From the NCBI RefSeq assembly GCF_018623035.1, contig NZ_CP076023.1:2232001-2296000 (forward strand): DNA of 64,000 bases, written 5' to 3'. Made by a program: the position numbers and the translations under genes. Under the pieces are notes generated by a model. The model worked only from the letters and a program-made list of their open reading frames with translations, searched no databases and was not told the DNA's origin. Numbering within the stretch: the stretch's first letter is position 1; each line of letters begins with the position of its first letter. The stretch is from Cellulomonas dongxiuzhuiae. Lineage in GTDB: Bacteria > Actinomycetota > Actinomycetes > Actinomycetales > Cellulomonadaceae. Positions 19,717 to 29,780 of the stretch are shown here, in pieces.

Positions 19717-20393
19717 GGCGCCATCTGCTGCTGGCGCTCCATCTCCTCCTGGAGGTACTCCATGAAGCCGTCCCAGCCGCCGTACTCGTTGACGAGCACG
19801 CCATAGCTGATGAGGAAGTACAGCCCGGCGAGGATGCCCAGGACGCTCAGGATGATGCCGGTGAGCGCGAGGCCGCCGTTGCTGGCCTCGCCGCGCGCCG
19901 CAGCGCCGCGGCCCTTGATGCCGAGCCAGATGCCGATGGCACCGGGGACGATGCCGACGACGAAGCAGCACAGGACGATCGACAGGATGCCCAGGACCAG
20001 CGACCACACACCGAGCGAGTTGCGCGCGGTCGACTGCGGTGCGCCGTACCCGGCAGCGCCGTAGCCGCCGGCCTCCTGGCCGTACGCGGGCGGCTGACCC
20101 TGGCCGTACGCGGGCGGCTGACCCTGGCCGTACGCGGGCGGCTGACCCTGCCCGTACGCGGGCGGCTGACCCTGCCCGTACGCGGGCGGCTGGCCGTAGG
20201 GGGCCGCCGGCGGGGTCTGGCCGTAGGCCGGCCCGGGTGCCGGGGGCACGTCGGGAGCGGTGCCCGCCGGGTACGGCGGGACCTCTCCCGCGGCCGGGGG
20301 CACGGACGGGGCCGACGCCGGGTCGGGCGTTCCCGACCCCGCGTCCGGCTCGTCGGGGCGGTACGGGTCTCGTGGGTCGTTGGGGGTCGACAT
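19713..20393 (-). CDS. DUF4190-type membrane protein with QPPAYGQG repeats
   Basis: 226 residues. The N-terminal half is Pro/Tyr/Gln/Gly-rich and contains tandem copies of QPPAYGQG. It then reads NSLGVWSLVLGILSIVLCC, two to three membrane helices and GRGAAARGEASNGGLALTG, the same C-terminal domain as the paralogue at 18684-19211. The tail carries a Glu/Gln-rich helix (EYLQEEMERQQQMAP). The repetitive cytosolic N-terminus resembles disordered, multivalent tails of membrane organisers, but that role is speculation. The start is ATG 20393. Confidence 0.8.
   Translation of the reverse strand: MSTPNDPRDPYRPDEPDAGSGTPDPASAPSVPPAAGEVPPYPAGTAPDVPPAPGPAYGQTPPAAPYGQPPAYGQGQPPAYGQGQPPAYGQGQPPAYGQGQPPAYGQEAGGYGAAGYGAPQSTARNSLGVWSLVLGILSIVLCCFVVGIVPGAIGIWLGIKGRGAAARGEASNGGLALTGIILSVLGILAGLYFLISYGVLVNEYGGWDGFMEYLQEEMERQQQMAP
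20077..20190 (-). repeat. 24-bp tandem repeat coding for QPPAYGQG
   Basis: Five consecutive units of 24 bp (20077-20100, 20101-20124, 20125-20148, 20149-20172 and a partial 20173-20190) are nearly identical, differing at single positions such as TGGCCG/TGCCCG. The period is a multiple of three, so copy number can change without breaking the frame. Confidence 0.9.
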
Positions 20394-20462
20394 GCAGCAC
20401 TCCCTGCGTCAGTGGTGGCCGGCCGCGCCGGCCCGGTCCGGACCGGAGGGTCCCGGTACGGG

Positions 20463-20768
20463 TCAGTGGCCGCCGCGTCGCTGCGCGCGGGCGAGCGTCG
20501 CCGCTCCACCCTGCCCGTGGCCCAGCAGCTGCAGGACCTTGCCCAGGACCAGGGCGACGACGATGACGCCCATGCCGACCCAGAAGAGCCAGGCGTACGT
20601 CAGGGCCACGCCCAGCGCGGCCACCACGCCTCCGAGGACGACTCCCCACGTCGTCGTCCACGCGGCGACGGTGCGCCCGTGGTTCGTCGGCGCCGTCGTC
20701 GGCGGGAGGTGCATCGTCTCGGTGCGGGTCGGGTTCTGGGATCGGTGGGCCAGCGAGTGATCGGCCAT
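20463..20768 (-). CDS. HGxxPAAW-type small membrane protein
   Basis: 101 residues with NHGRTVAAWTTTWGVVLGG followed by two hydrophobic helices and a short basic tail. The motif resembles the HG-x-x-P-A-A-W/T family of actinobacterial two-helix proteins that commonly lie beside trp genes; here Pro is replaced by Val. Function is unknown. It lies between the Trp-associated membrane protein and the DUF4190 gene on the same strand. It starts at ATG 20768. Confidence 0.8.
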   Translation of the reverse strand: MADHSLAHRSQNPTRTETMHLPPTTAPTNHGRTVAAWTTTWGVVLGGVVAALGVALTYAWLFWVGMGVIVVALVLGKVLQLLGHGQGGAATLARAQRRGGH

Positions 20769-20834
20769 CAGAAGTACGTCCTTCGTGCTCGGTTTGCCTC
20801 ACCCTATCCGAGACCGGACGTGCCGACGCGCTGG

Positions 20835-21452
20835 TCAGGACGGGTCGTCGCCCCGGCTCAGCGCGTCCCAGTCCGAGCGCTCGTCGGCCGGCCCCGCCGG
20901 AGCCGGACCGCTCCCCGTGGCACCGGGACGCTCGTGGCGTCGCGAGCCCTGGCGCCAGGCACCGCGGGCGCGCGCCAGCGCGGCGGCGAGGAGCACGACG
21001 AGCACACCCACGACGACCGCGGCGACCGGAGCCGGCGTCGTCGTCGTCCGCGCGGCACCGGCGGCCACGCCCGTGGCCTGCGCCACCGCGCCCGTCACGG
21101 CGCCGCTCGGGTCGGCGAGCACCGCGACCCCGGCCGCCACCACGAGCACCCCGGCACCGGCCACGACGATCGCCACCACCCAGCGACCTGCCCGTCCCAC
21201 GAGTGCGGCCGCCCCGGCCGCCGCGAGCAGGACGAGCGCCGCGGCCGAGGCCTGCGGCGCGACCTGCGAACCCGCCACGGCCACGCGGACCTGGTCCTCC
21301 AGGGCGCTGCTGCCCTCCGCGACGACCCACGTGGGCAGCGCCACGAGACCCACCAGGGCCGCGGCGAGCAGGAGCAGGAGCACCCAGCGCCCGCGGCGCG
21401 CGGGCCCGTCCGTCACCGCCGCCCGGGAGCCGGCCGTCGACGCACCCGTCAC
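20835..21452 (-). CDS. Trp biosynthesis-associated membrane protein
   Basis: About 205 residues with four hydrophobic segments in the pattern of the actinobacterial family named for its constant position behind trpE: a first helix WVLLLLLAAALVGLVALPTW with a Trp at its end, then a periplasmic loop, then three more helices and a hydrophilic tail. GTG 21452 overlaps the trpE stop (GTGA). No enzymatic motif is seen. The position suggests a role in tryptophan or aromatic transport or enzyme anchoring, but this is unproven. Confidence 0.85.
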   Translation of the reverse strand: MTGASTAGSRAAVTDGPARRGRWVLLLLLAAALVGLVALPTWVVAEGSSALEDQVRVAVAGSQVAPQASAAALVLLAAAGAAALVGRAGRWVVAIVVAGAGVLVVAAGVAVLADPSGAVTGAVAQATGVAAGAARTTTTPAPVAAVVVGVLVVLLAAALARARGAWRQGSRRHERPGATGSGPAPAGPADERSDWDALSRGDDPS

Positions 21453-23026
21453 GGCACGTCGCGACGCAGGCGCGACGCGAGCTGGATCGCCCGCACGACC
21501 GCCGCCGCCTTGTTGCGCGACTCCTCGTACTCGAGCGCGGGCACGGAGTCGGCCACGATGCCGCCGCCGGCCTGGACGCTCGCACGGCCGTCCCGGATGA
21601 CCGCGGTGCGGATCGCGATGGCCATGTCCATGTCGCCGGCGAAGTCGAAGTACCCCACGGTGCCGCCGTACACGCCGCGGCGGGCCGGCTCCAGCTCGTC
21701 GATCAGCTCGATCGCGCGGGGCTTGGGCGCACCGGAGAGGGTGCCGGCGGGGAACGTCGCCACGAGGGTCTGCAGCGCCGTGGAGCCCGCGCGCAGCCGT
21801 CCGACGACCGTCGAGCAGATGTGCATGATGTGCGAGAACCGGCGCACGGCCATGAACTCGACCACCTCGACGCTCGTCGGCTCGCACACCTTGACCATGT
21901 CGTTGCGGGACAGGTCGACGAGCATGATGTGCTCCGCACGCTCCTTCGGGTCCGCGAGGACCTCGTCGGCCAGCGCGCGGTCCTGCTCCGGCGTGGCGCC
22001 GCGCGGCCGCGAGCCCGCGATCGGGAACGTCGTGACGTGGCCGTTGCTGACCTTCACCAGGGTCTCGGGGCTCGACCCGACGACCGAGAAGTCCCGGCCG
22101 TCCGCGTCCTGCAGCGCGAGCAGGTACATGTACGGACTCGGGTTGACGGTGCGCAGCACGCGGTAGACGTCCAGGGGGTCCGCCGGGCAGTCCAGGTCCA
22201 GGCGGAGCGACAGCACCACCTGGAACACGTCGCCGTCGCGGATCGCCTCCTGCCCCCGCCGCACCTGCGCCTCGAACTCGTCGCGCGTGCTGCGGAACTC
22301 CAGCTCCGGCACCACCGCGTCCGGGTCGATGACGGCGGGCGCGGGCGACGGGGGCCGGCGCAGCGCGGCCTGCATCTCGTCGAGCCGGCGCAGCGCGTCG
22401 GCGTAGGCGTCGTCGACCCGCTCGTCGGTCGCGTCGAAGTTGATGGCGTTGGCGACGAGCCACACCGACCCGTCGACGTGGTCGACGGCCGCCAGGTCGG
22501 AGGCGAGGAGCATCGTCACCTCGGGGATCCCCAGCTCCTCCGGCGCGAGCGCGCGCAGCGTCGGCTCCCAGTGGTGGACGACGTCCCATCCGAGCACGCC
22601 CACGAGGCCGCCCGTGAGGGGCGGCAGGCCCTCGATGCGCGGCGTGTGGAGCACCTCGAGCGTGCGACCCAGGACCTCGAGCACGTCCCCCTCGGTCGGC
22701 ACGCCCACGGGCACGTCGCCGGACCACACGGCCCGTCCGTCCCGCACCGACAGGCACGCGCGCGCCGTCACGCCGACGAACGACCAGCGGCCCCAGGTGC
22801 CGTCCGACTCGGCGGACTCGAGCACAAACGTCCCGGGCCGCCCCGCCGCGAGCGTGCGGTACAGGCCCACGGGCGTCACGTCGTCGGCGAGGAGCCGCCG
22901 CACGACGGGCACGACGCGCCGGTCCGCGGCCAGCTCACGGAAGTCCTCGCGCGTCGGCCAGGTCGCCCCCCACGGCAGGTCCGTGGCGGTCGCGCGCGGC
23001 GCGGCGGAGACGGACGGCTGGGTCAC
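21449..23026 (-). CDS. trpE: Anthranilate synthase component I
   Basis: TrpE makes anthranilate from chorismate, the committed step to tryptophan. The 525 residues include the N-terminal tryptophan-binding segment [19 protein letters not shown] and the C-terminal chorismate-binding domain with [61 protein letters not shown] and [18 protein letters not shown] 23026 overlaps the hisI stop. No glutamine amidotransferase (trpG) gene is in the window, so the partner subunit must be elsewhere. I saw no leader peptide with tandem Trp codons upstream. Confidence 0.96.
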   Translation of the reverse strand: MTQPSVSAAPRATATDLPWGATWPTREDFRELAADRRVVPVVRRLLADDVTPVGLYRTLAAGRPGTFVLESAESDGTWGRWSFVGVTARACLSVRDGRAVWSGDVPVGVPTEGDVLEVLGRTLEVLHTPRIEGLPPLTGGLVGVLGWDVVHHWEPTLRALAPEELGIPEVTMLLASDLAAVDHVDGSVWLVANAINFDATDERVDDAYADALRRLDEMQAALRRPPSPAPAVIDPDAVVPELEFRSTRDEFEAQVRRGQEAIRDGDVFQVVLSLRLDLDCPADPLDVYRVLRTVNPSPYMYLLALQDADGRDFSVVGSSPETLVKVSNGHVTTFPIAGSRPRGATPEQDRALADEVLADPKERAEHIMLVDLSRNDMVKVCEPTSVEVVEFMAVRRFSHIMHICSTVVGRLRAGSTALQTLVATFPAGTLSGAPKPRAIELIDELEPARRGVYGGTVGYFDFAGDMDMAIAIRTAVIRDGRASVQAGGGIVADSVPALEYEESRNKAAAVVRAIQLASRLRRDVP

Positions 23027-23481
23027 GGCAGAGCTCCTCGGGAGGTCGGGGCGTCGCCGACCGCGGACGGGTCGGAGGCTGCGGGGACGGCGACCGGCAG
23101 GGGGCCGCCGGCCTCGAAGCACGTGCGGGTGCCGGTGTGGCAGGCCGCGCCGACCTGGTCCACGGTGACGAGCAGCGCGTCACCGTCGCAGTCGATCGCG
23201 ACCGAGCGCACGTGCTGGACGTGCCCGGACGTGTCGCCCTTGCGCCAGTACTCCTGGCGCGACCGGCTCCAGAACGTCACGCGGCCCGTCGTCAGGGTGC
23301 GGTGCAGGGCCTCGTCGTCCATCCAGCCGAGCATGAGCACGTCCCGCGTGTCGTGCTGCTGCACGACAGCGGCGACGAGCCCGGCGTCGTCGCGACGCAG
23401 GCGTGCGGCCACGGCGGGGTCGAGGGCGCTACGCGCCTGACGGCCGTCGGCGGTGGTGGTGGAGGGCTCGGTCTGCGGCAC
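23023..23481 (-). CDS. hisI: Phosphoribosyl-AMP cyclohydrolase
   Basis: HisI opens the purine ring of phosphoribosyl-AMP in histidine synthesis. The 152-residue product has [33 protein letters not shown], and the metal-binding [18 protein letters not shown] with Cys before TGTRTCF. It is monofunctional, with no HisE domain. GTG 23481 has AGGA about 8 nt upstream; the first 25 residues are low complexity. Its stop overlaps trpE, so hisI heads the trp transcript. hisF lies separately at 28135. Confidence 0.95.
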   Translation of the reverse strand: MPQTEPSTTTADGRQARSALDPAVAARLRRDDAGLVAAVVQQHDTRDVLMLGWMDDEALHRTLTTGRVTFWSRSRQEYWRKGDTSGHVQHVRSVAIDCDGDALLVTVDQVGAACHTGTRTCFEAGGPLPVAVPAASDPSAVGDAPTSRGALP

Positions 23482-23557
23482 CCGACGATCCTGCCACGCG
23501 CGAGGGCGCACGGGGCCACCCCGCCGCCGCGGTGGGACCCCTCGCGCGTGCGTCCCG

Positions 23558-25396
23558 TCAGCGGGTCTGGGAGACCCAGGCGGCGTGCATCGCCGCGTAG
23601 TGGTCGCCGCGCGCCACCAGGTCGGCGTGGGTGCCGACCTCGACGACGCGACCGGCGTGCACGACGACGACGAGGTCCGCGGCCTCCGCCGTGGACAGCC
23701 GGTGCGCGATGGTGAGCGTCGTGCGGCCGCGCGCGAGCTCCCGCAGCGCGCGGGCGATCCGCACCTCCGCGACGGGGTCCACGGCCGACGTCGCCTCGTC
23801 GAGCAGCAGCAGGTCACCGTCCGCGAGACGGGCACGCGCGAGCGCGATGAGCTGCCGCTCCCCCGCCGACAGCAGCTCACCACGCTGGCCCACCGGGGTG
23901 GCCATGCCCGCCGGCAGCTCGGCGACCCAGGTGTCGAGCCCGAGCTCGGCGACGACCCGCTCGACCCGCGCCACGGCGTCCGGCGTCAGGCCACCCGTGG
24001 GCGCCTCGTCGCGCAGCCCGTACGCGACGTTCTCGGTGAGCGTCCCGTCGAACAGGAAGCCCTCCTGCGGGACCAGCACGACACGACGACGCAGGTCGGC
24101 CGACGCGATGCGGCGCAGGTCGACGCCGTCGAGGAGCACGGCCCCGGTCGTGGGGTCCATGAACCGCGCGACGAGCTTGGCCATCGTCGTCTTGCCGGAG
24201 CCGGTCGCCCCCACGACGGCCACGGACGTGCCGGCGGCGACGTGCAGGTCGACGTCCCGGAGCACCGGCGGACCGTCCGGGTAGGCGTAGCCGACGTCCG
24301 CGAACGTGAGGGACGCGGGGCCCCGCGGACTGGCGACGGCGTCGTCCCCGGGCTCGGCCACGTCGACGGGTGTCTCGAGGACCCCGAGGACCCGCCGCCA
24401 CCCGGAGATGGCGTTCTGCAGCTCGTTGAGGATCTCGGTGGCCATCTGCACCGGACCCGTGAACAGCTGGACGAGGAAGAGGAACGCCAGGACGCGCCCG
24501 ACCGTCAGGTCACCGGCGACCCCGAGCCACGTGCCGGCCACCACGACGACCGCCAGCACGAGGTTGGCCACCAGCACGCCGGACGAGAAGACGACGGCCA
24601 CGAGCGTCTGGGCCCGCACCATCGCCCGGCGGGTCGCGGTCACCGCGGCGTCGATCCGACGCTGCGTCCGGGCCGACACGCCGTACGCGCGGATCGTCTC
24701 GGCCCCGACGACGGCCTCGGACACGGCACCCAGCATCGCCCCGTACCGCTCCCGGACCGCCGCGTAGCGCCGGTTCACACCCTTCTGCATCCGCGGCAGC
24801 ACCACCATCAGCGGCAGGAAGCAGGCCCACACGAGCAGCGTGAGCTGCCACGAGTAGACCGCCATGAGCGTGGTCGCCACGAAGATCTGCAGCACCGAGA
24901 CGAGCAGCATGATGCCGCCCCACTGCACGAACATCGAGATCGTGTCGACGTCCGACGTCACGCGGGACACCAGCGAGCCGCGCCGCTCGCTGTTCTGCGT
25001 GAGGACCGACAGGTCGTGGACGTGGCGGAACGCACGCGTGCGCAGGGTCAGCAGCCCCGCCTCGCTCGAGCGGAAGAGCCGCACGTTGACGACCGCGGAG
25101 CACGCCGCTCCCACCGCGAGGCCGAGGGCCGCGACGCCGACGAGCGCCGCGGCCCGGGACACGTCGACGCCGCCGGGCGCGAGGATCGCCGTGTCGACGG
25201 TCTGCTGGACCGTGATCGGCACCAGCACGCGGGCCGTCGCCGCGACCAACGCGAGCGCGAGCGTGACGGTCAGCCCGTCGAGCAGCTCGGGTGAGACCTG
25301 GGCCGCGCGGCGCAGCGTCGCGAACACGCCGAGCGTGCTCGCCGGCGCCATCCGGCTGTCCGCGGCGCCCTCCTGCCCTGCGTCGGTGGTGCTCAC
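23558..25396 (-). CDS. ABC exporter half-transporter, catalytically competent NBD
   Basis: About 612 residues: six membrane helices (residues about 30-330) fused to a nucleotide-binding domain. Walker A is [14 protein letters not shown], Walker [14 protein letters not shown] with the catalytic Glu, and the H-loop is LTIAHRLST. The ABC signature is [15 protein letters not shown], a deviation from LSGGQ. GTG 25396 overlaps the stop of the partner gene (GTGA) with GGGAGGG upstream. With the partner it should form a heterodimeric exporter with one degenerate ATP site; substrate is unknown and could be a lipid or a drug. Confidence 0.92.
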   Translation of the reverse strand: MSTTDAGQEGAADSRMAPASTLGVFATLRRAAQVSPELLDGLTVTLALALVAATARVLVPITVQQTVDTAILAPGGVDVSRAAALVGVAALGLAVGAACSAVVNVRLFRSSEAGLLTLRTRAFRHVHDLSVLTQNSERRGSLVSRVTSDVDTISMFVQWGGIMLLVSVLQIFVATTLMAVYSWQLTLLVWACFLPLMVVLPRMQKGVNRRYAAVRERYGAMLGAVSEAVVGAETIRAYGVSARTQRRIDAAVTATRRAMVRAQTLVAVVFSSGVLVANLVLAVVVVAGTWLGVAGDLTVGRVLAFLFLVQLFTGPVQMATEILNELQNAISGWRRVLGVLETPVDVAEPGDDAVASPRGPASLTFADVGYAYPDGPPVLRDVDLHVAAGTSVAVVGATGSGKTTMAKLVARFMDPTTGAVLLDGVDLRRIASADLRRRVVLVPQEGFLFDGTLTENVAYGLRDEAPTGGLTPDAVARVERVVAELGLDTWVAELPAGMATPVGQRGELLSAGERQLIALARARLADGDLLLLDEATSAVDPVAEVRIARALRELARGRTTLTIAHRLSTAEAADLVVVVHAGRVVEVGTHADLVARGDHYAAMHAAWVSQTR

Positions 25397-27333
25397 CTGT
25401 GCCCTCCCCCGGTCGCCACGTCCTGGTCCCACACCTCGGCCGCCTCCTCGTCCGCCTTCTCCCGCACGCGCCGCAGCGACTCACGCTCGTACGCCGTGGC
25501 GAGCTCCCGGTAGCCCGGGTCGCGCGCGAGGAGGTCGGCGTGCGTGCCGCGGTCGACCACGCGCCCGGCCTCGACGTGCACCACCTCGTCCGCGAGCAGC
25601 ACCGACGCCATGCGGTACGCGACGAGCAGGACGGTGGGGCCGCTCGCGTCGTCGTCCGCACGCAGGCCCGTGAGGATGTCGCGCTCGACGCCCGGGTCCA
25701 CCGCGGACGTCGCGTCGTCGAGCACCAGCACGCGCGGGTGCCGGACGAGCGCACGCGCCAGCGCGAGCCGCTGGCGCTGCCCGCCCGACAGGTTCGCGCC
25801 GCGCTCGCCGAGCGGTGCGTCGAGCCCGCCGGGCAGCGCCCGCACCACGTCGTCGACGCGTGCGGCGGCGAGCGCCGCCCACACCTCCTCGTCGCCGGGT
25901 GCCGCGGGGTCGTCGGGATCGGCGAGCGTCACGTTGCCGCGCACGGTGTCCTCGAACACGAACGTCGACTGGCTGACGTAGCCGACCTGCGCCGCGAGGT
26001 CGGCGGGCCGCAGCTCGCGCACGTCGGTGCCGTCGAGCTCGACGACGCCGGCCGACGGGTCGACCAGGCGCGGCACCAGGCCGACGAGCGTCGACTTGCC
26101 AGCGCCGGTCGGGCCGACGACCGCGAGCGTCCGTCCCGCCTCGACGCGCAGGTCGACACCGTGCAGCAGCTCGACCTCGCCGTCGGCGGTCGGCACCCGC
26201 AGGTCGACGCCGCGCATCTCGAGCGTCGCCCCGGGGGACGTCGCGACCCAGGGGGTCGTGCCGTCGGTGGGGACGCCGGGGGCGTCCAGGACGCGCGAGA
26301 TCCGGTCGTGGCCGACCAGACCGCGCGGCAGCTCGCCGAGCACCCAGCCGAAGGCGCGGACCGGGACGGCGAGCAGCGTGAGGAGGTAGGCGGCCGCGAC
26401 GACGTCGCCGGTGCCGATCGCGCCGGCCGCGACCCGCTGGACGCCGACCAGCAGCACGAGCAGCGTGCCGAGGTTGGGCAGCAGGTCGATGACCGGGTCG
26501 AAGACCGCGCGCACGACCCCGACCCGGATGTTCGCGTCGCGCAGCGCGCGTGCCCGGTCGGCGAACCTGGCGTCCTCGCGGTCCTCCGTCCCGAGCGACT
26601 TCACCAGCGCGGCGGCCTCGAAGCTCTCGTGGGCCACGTCGGCCACCTCGGCGCGCAGCTGCTGCGCGCGGGTGATGGCCGGGGTCATGCGGCGCTGGAA
26701 GACGAGGTTCGCGACCACGGCGAGCGGCAGCACCACGAGGGCGGCGACGGCCAGCCACACGTCGGTGCGCAGCAGCGCCGCCGTGGCGACCGCGATCATC
26801 ACGACCACGCCGAGCGCGAAGGGCAGCGGGTTGAACACGCCCGTCGCCGCCTCGACGTCCGACCCCGCGTTGGAGAGCAGCTGCCCCGTGGGGTGGCGTC
26901 GGTGCCACGACATCGGCAGCCGCAGGTACTGCCGTGTGACCAGGCGACGGTGGTCCGCCTGGATGTCGGCGACCCCGATCCCGGCGAAGACCCGTCGGGC
27001 CGCGACGGTCCCCGCGAGCGCGAGCGCGACGATCGCGACGACGAGCCCGGCGAGCCAGATCCGGCCCTGGGCCTCCTCGGACCCGGCCAGCGCGGGCACC
27101 ACCACCCGGTCGGTCACGCCGCCGAGCACCCGGCTCACCGCCACGGTCAGCGCACCGAACAGCGCCGAGGTGCCGACGGCGGCGGCGTACGTCCGCGGGT
27201 GGGCCCGCATGCCGCGCCAGACCAGCCCCACCGACCTGCGGGCGGTCGAACCGCGGAGCGCCGACCCTGCTGCCGACGCATCGGGACGCGAGGGGTCGGC
27301 GGGGGTCCGGGGGCGCGCGGGCACGGCGGTCAC
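25393..27333 (-). CDS. ABC exporter half-transporter, degenerate NBD
   Basis: About 646 residues, six helices then an NBD. Walker A VVGPTGAGKSTLVG and signature NLSGGQRQRLALARAL are canonical, but Walker B reads VLVLDDATSAVDP, with Asp in place of the catalytic Glu, and the H-loop position is Tyr (LLVAYRMASVL). These losses, paired with the altered signature of the partner, mark the degenerate site of a heterodimeric exporter. The start is uncertain: GTG 27333 gives VTAVPARPRTP and sits just after AGGAGT, while GTG 27324 is about 10 nt from that AGGAG. It is first in a two-gene operon. Confidence 0.92.
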   Translation of the reverse strand: MTAVPARPRTPADPSRPDASAAGSALRGSTARRSVGLVWRGMRAHPRTYAAAVGTSALFGALTVAVSRVLGGVTDRVVVPALAGSEEAQGRIWLAGLVVAIVALALAGTVAARRVFAGIGVADIQADHRRLVTRQYLRLPMSWHRRHPTGQLLSNAGSDVEAATGVFNPLPFALGVVVMIAVATAALLRTDVWLAVAALVVLPLAVVANLVFQRRMTPAITRAQQLRAEVADVAHESFEAAALVKSLGTEDREDARFADRARALRDANIRVGVVRAVFDPVIDLLPNLGTLLVLLVGVQRVAAGAIGTGDVVAAAYLLTLLAVPVRAFGWVLGELPRGLVGHDRISRVLDAPGVPTDGTTPWVATSPGATLEMRGVDLRVPTADGEVELLHGVDLRVEAGRTLAVVGPTGAGKSTLVGLVPRLVDPSAGVVELDGTDVRELRPADLAAQVGYVSQSTFVFEDTVRGNVTLADPDDPAAPGDEEVWAALAAARVDDVVRALPGGLDAPLGERGANLSGGQRQRLALARALVRHPRVLVLDDATSAVDPGVERDILTGLRADDDASGPTVLLVAYRMASVLLADEVVHVEAGRVVDRGTHADLLARDPGYRELATAYERESLRRVREKADEEAAEVWDQDVATGGGHR

Positions 27334-27450
27334 ACTCCTGACGGGAAGGGGATGCGCGATCCTCTCACGCACCTGTGACAGCGCCCGGCGGGGGGCCGGG
27401 CGGGTGGCGCGGTGCGCGACGGCACCCGTCGCGTGGCACGATCACGTGCC

Positions 27451-28083
27451 ATGACCTGGCACGAGACCGAGCGCGACTGGCTCGCCGAGGCGCTGCGCGC
27501 CGCGGACCCGCACGACCCCACCCTGTGCGAGGGCTGGCAGGCCCGGCACCTGGCGGCCCACCTGGTGATCCGGGAGCGCCCCGGGCAGGCCGCCGCGGCG
27601 GTGCGCGGCGGTCTCGCCGCCGCCACGGAGCGCCTCGCGGCGACCGCGTCCGACGCCGCCGGCTACGCCGCGCTCGTCGACCGGTTCGCGGTGCAGCCCC
27701 GACGGTGGAGCCCGCTCGCGTGGGCGGGGGACGCGGTCAACGCCACGGAGTACTTCGTGCACACCGAGGACGTGCGCCGGGGCGCCGGGGATCGCGCGCC
27801 GCGCGAGCTGCCCGAGGGCCTCGTGGAGGTCCTGTGGTCGCAGCTGGTGCGCATGGCACCGCTGCGCCTGCGCGGGCTCGGCCCGGGCGTCGTGCTCGTG
27901 CGGGACGACGACGTCCGCTCGGCGGTGCACGCGCCGCGCTCCGGCCGCGGGACGGTCGTGCTGCGCGGTGCGGTGGGCGAGCTCGTGCTCGCGGTGTCGG
28001 GCCGGCTGCAGGCGGCGGACGTGCGGCTCGACGGTGCCGACGAGGACGTGGCCGTGGTGCGGGACCTGCTCACCGGCCCCTGA
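27451..28083 (+). CDS. TIGR03085-like mycothiol/metal-binding protein
   Basis: 210 residues. The N-terminus MTWHETERDWLAEAL and LCEGWQARHLAAHLVIRERP match the DinB-like four-helix domain shared with mycothiol-dependent maleylpyruvate isomerases, including the His used for metal binding. NATEYFVHTEDVRRG is the second conserved His region. The C-terminal third resembles the small sterol-carrier-like or TIGR03085-specific domain. The substrate is unknown; mycothiol dependence is plausible since mshC is encoded in the window. No Shine-Dalgarno is seen before ATG 27451, so a leaderless message is possible. Confidence 0.8.
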   Translation: MTWHETERDWLAEALRAADPHDPTLCEGWQARHLAAHLVIRERPGQAAAAVRGGLAAATERLAATASDAAGYAALVDRFAVQPRRWSPLAWAGDAVNATEYFVHTEDVRRGAGDRAPRELPEGLVEVLWSQLVRMAPLRLRGLGPGVVLVRDDDVRSAVHAPRSGRGTVVLRGAVGELVLAVSGRLQAADVRLDGADEDVAVVRDLLTGP

Positions 28084-28134
28084 CCGGGGCGCCCCGCGCC
28101 CTGCACGGGGTCGGGGCAGGAGCTGCCGGCGGCG

Positions 28135-28905
28135 TCAGCGGACGACGACGCCTGCGGCCCTCAGCGCGTCCTTGACCTGCCCGATCGTCAGCGTGCCGAA
28201 GTGGAAGACGCTCGCGGCGAGCACGGCGTCGGCCCCGGCGCGCGCGGCCTCCACGAAGTGCTCGACGGTGCCCGCGCCGCCCGAGGCGATGAGGGGGACG
28301 CTCACGCGCGCCCGCACGTCGGTGATCATCCGCAGGTCGAAGCCCGCGGTGGTGCCGTCGGCGTCCATCGAGTTGAGCAGCACCTCGCCGACGCCCAGCT
28401 CGACCGCGCGGTGCGCCCACTCGACGGCGTCCACGCCCGTGCCCCGGCGACCGCCGTGGGTGGTCACCTCGTACCCCGACGGCGTGCGCGTCTCGCCCCT
28501 GGTCCGGCGGGCGTCCACCGACAGCACGAGCACCTGCGAGCCGAACCGGTCGGCGATCTCGGTGATGAGCTCGGGTCGCGCGATGGCCGCGGTGTTGACG
28601 CCGACCTTGTCGGCGCCGGCGCGCAGCAGCCGGTCCACGTCGTGCGGCGACCGGACACCCCCGCCCACGGTCAGAGGGACGAACACCTCGCCGGCGGTGC
28701 GGCGCACGACGTCGTACGTGGTCTCGCGGTCGGACGACGACGCCGAGACGTCGAGGAACGTCAGCTCGTCCGCACCCTCCGCGTCGTACCGGCGCGCGAG
28801 CTCGACGGGGTCGCCGGCGTCACGCAGGTTCTCGAAGTTCACGCCCTTGACGACGCGTCCGGCGTCGACGTCCAGGCAGGGGATGACACGCAGGGCGAGG
28901 CTCAC
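28135..28905 (-). CDS. hisF: Imidazole glycerol phosphate synthase subunit HisF
   Basis: HisF uses ammonia from HisH to form imidazole glycerol phosphate and AICAR. The 256-residue barrel has both catalytic Asp residues, in [16 protein letters not shown] near the N-terminus and [13 protein letters not shown] in the middle, and the phosphate loops TVGGGVRS and [15 protein letters not shown] 28905 overlaps the stop of the FKBP lipoprotein gene (GTGA). An insertion of a few residues, [10 protein letters not shown], follows the second Asp. HisH is not in the window. Confidence 0.96.
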   Translation of the reverse strand: MSLALRVIPCLDVDAGRVVKGVNFENLRDAGDPVELARRYDAEGADELTFLDVSASSSDRETTYDVVRRTAGEVFVPLTVGGGVRSPHDVDRLLRAGADKVGVNTAAIARPELITEIADRFGSQVLVLSVDARRTRGETRTPSGYEVTTHGGRRGTGVDAVEWAHRAVELGVGEVLLNSMDADGTTAGFDLRMITDVRARVSVPLIASGGAGTVEHFVEAARAGADAVLAASVFHFGTLTIGQVKDALRAAGVVVR

Positions 28906-29780
28906 GGGGCACCCTGCGCAGGGCTTCCCGTGGCCAGGATGTCGATCACGAAGACCACCGTCTTTCCGGCCAGCTCCTCGCCGTCGGTGACGCCGAGAGG
29001 GTACGAGGGGGGGACGACGAGCATCACGCGGCTGCCGGCGGGCTGGTCGACCAGCCCCTCGGCCCAGGACGGCACGTCGGAGAGCAGGAAGGAGACGGGC
29101 AGCCCGCGCTGCCACGTCGAGTCGAACAGGGCGCCGTCGTCCCAGGCGAACCCGGCGTACTGCACCGTGATGACGTCGCCCTCGGCGACCTGCGGACCGG
29201 TGCCGCGCACCAGAGGCTCGACCGCCAGGCGGTCCGGCGGCGGTGCACCCGTGGGCGTCAGCGTCAGCGAGCCGTCGTTGGCCTCGGTCACCACGGGCAG
29301 GGTCGGGTCCGGCGTGACCGGCTCGCCGACCGCACGCGTCGGGAGCACGTCGAGCACGGTGACCGTCGGGTAGTCGGCTCCGGAGCCGCCGGGGGCGACC
29401 TGCAGCAGACGGGCGCCGACCTGCTGGCCGCGCAGCGTCTCGTACAGGTCGGTGCCGAGATCCTCGACCGTGAGCAGCCGCGGCGTGGGGCTCGTGGAGT
29501 AGCTCTCCTTGACGAGGCTCGCGTCCCGCGCGTTCTCCAGCCAGAAGTCGATGAGCACCGGGGCGCCGTCGACGAGCTCCGCGCCCGTGCCCGGCCAGAT
29601 CGTCTCCCGGTACGTCTCGTCCACGGTCAACGGCGTCAGGTACGTGACGGTCGGGGCCTCACCCGCACCGCCCGTCACCGTGACCTCGGGCTCGACGGTC
29701 GTCGTCGCGGTGCACGCGGCGAGCACCAGCCCGACGAGGACCACCACCGCCACCCGGCGAGCAACCGCCACCCACCGCAC
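28902..29780 (-). CDS. FKBP-type peptidyl-prolyl isomerase lipoprotein
   Basis: 292 residues. The N-terminus is a lipoprotein signal ([14 protein letters not shown], Cys at about 22), so the protein is anchored on the outer face of the membrane after Lgt modification. The C-terminal half is an FKBP domain: [55 protein letters not shown] and [11 protein letters not shown]. The N-terminal half looks like a second, diverged FKBP-like domain. GTG 29780 is chosen because GGGAGG lies 7 nt upstream and the signal peptide starts there. It lies between pafA and hisF, a common actinobacterial neighbourhood. Confidence 0.9.
   Translation of the reverse strand: MRWVAVARRVAVVVLVGLVLAACTATTTVEPEVTVTGGAGEAPTVTYLTPLTVDETYRETIWPGTGAELVDGAPVLIDFWLENARDASLVKESYSTSPTPRLLTVEDLGTDLYETLRGQQVGARLLQVAPGGSGADYPTVTVLDVLPTRAVGEPVTPDPTLPVVTEANDGSLTLTPTGAPPPDRLAVEPLVRGTGPQVAEGDVITVQYAGFAWDDGALFDSTWQRGLPVSFLLSDVPSWAEGLVDQPAGSRVMLVVPPSYPLGVTDGEELAGKTVVFVIDILATGSPAQGAP

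Noticed and set aside
20077..20190. CRISPR array
   Set aside because: The 24-bp units are directly adjacent without spacers and lie in frame in a coding sequence. No CRISPR array or cas gene was seen in the window; the RecB-like nuclease resembles Cas4 only by superfamily.
19674..22166. An 830-codon plus-strand frame across the trp membrane-protein genes
   Set aside because: Shadow frame of repeats and trpE; composition is repetitive without structure.
23027..23560. Attenuator with Trp leader peptide before trpE
   Set aside because: trpE is coupled directly to hisI by a GTGA overlap, and no short frame with tandem Trp codons was seen ahead of hisI.
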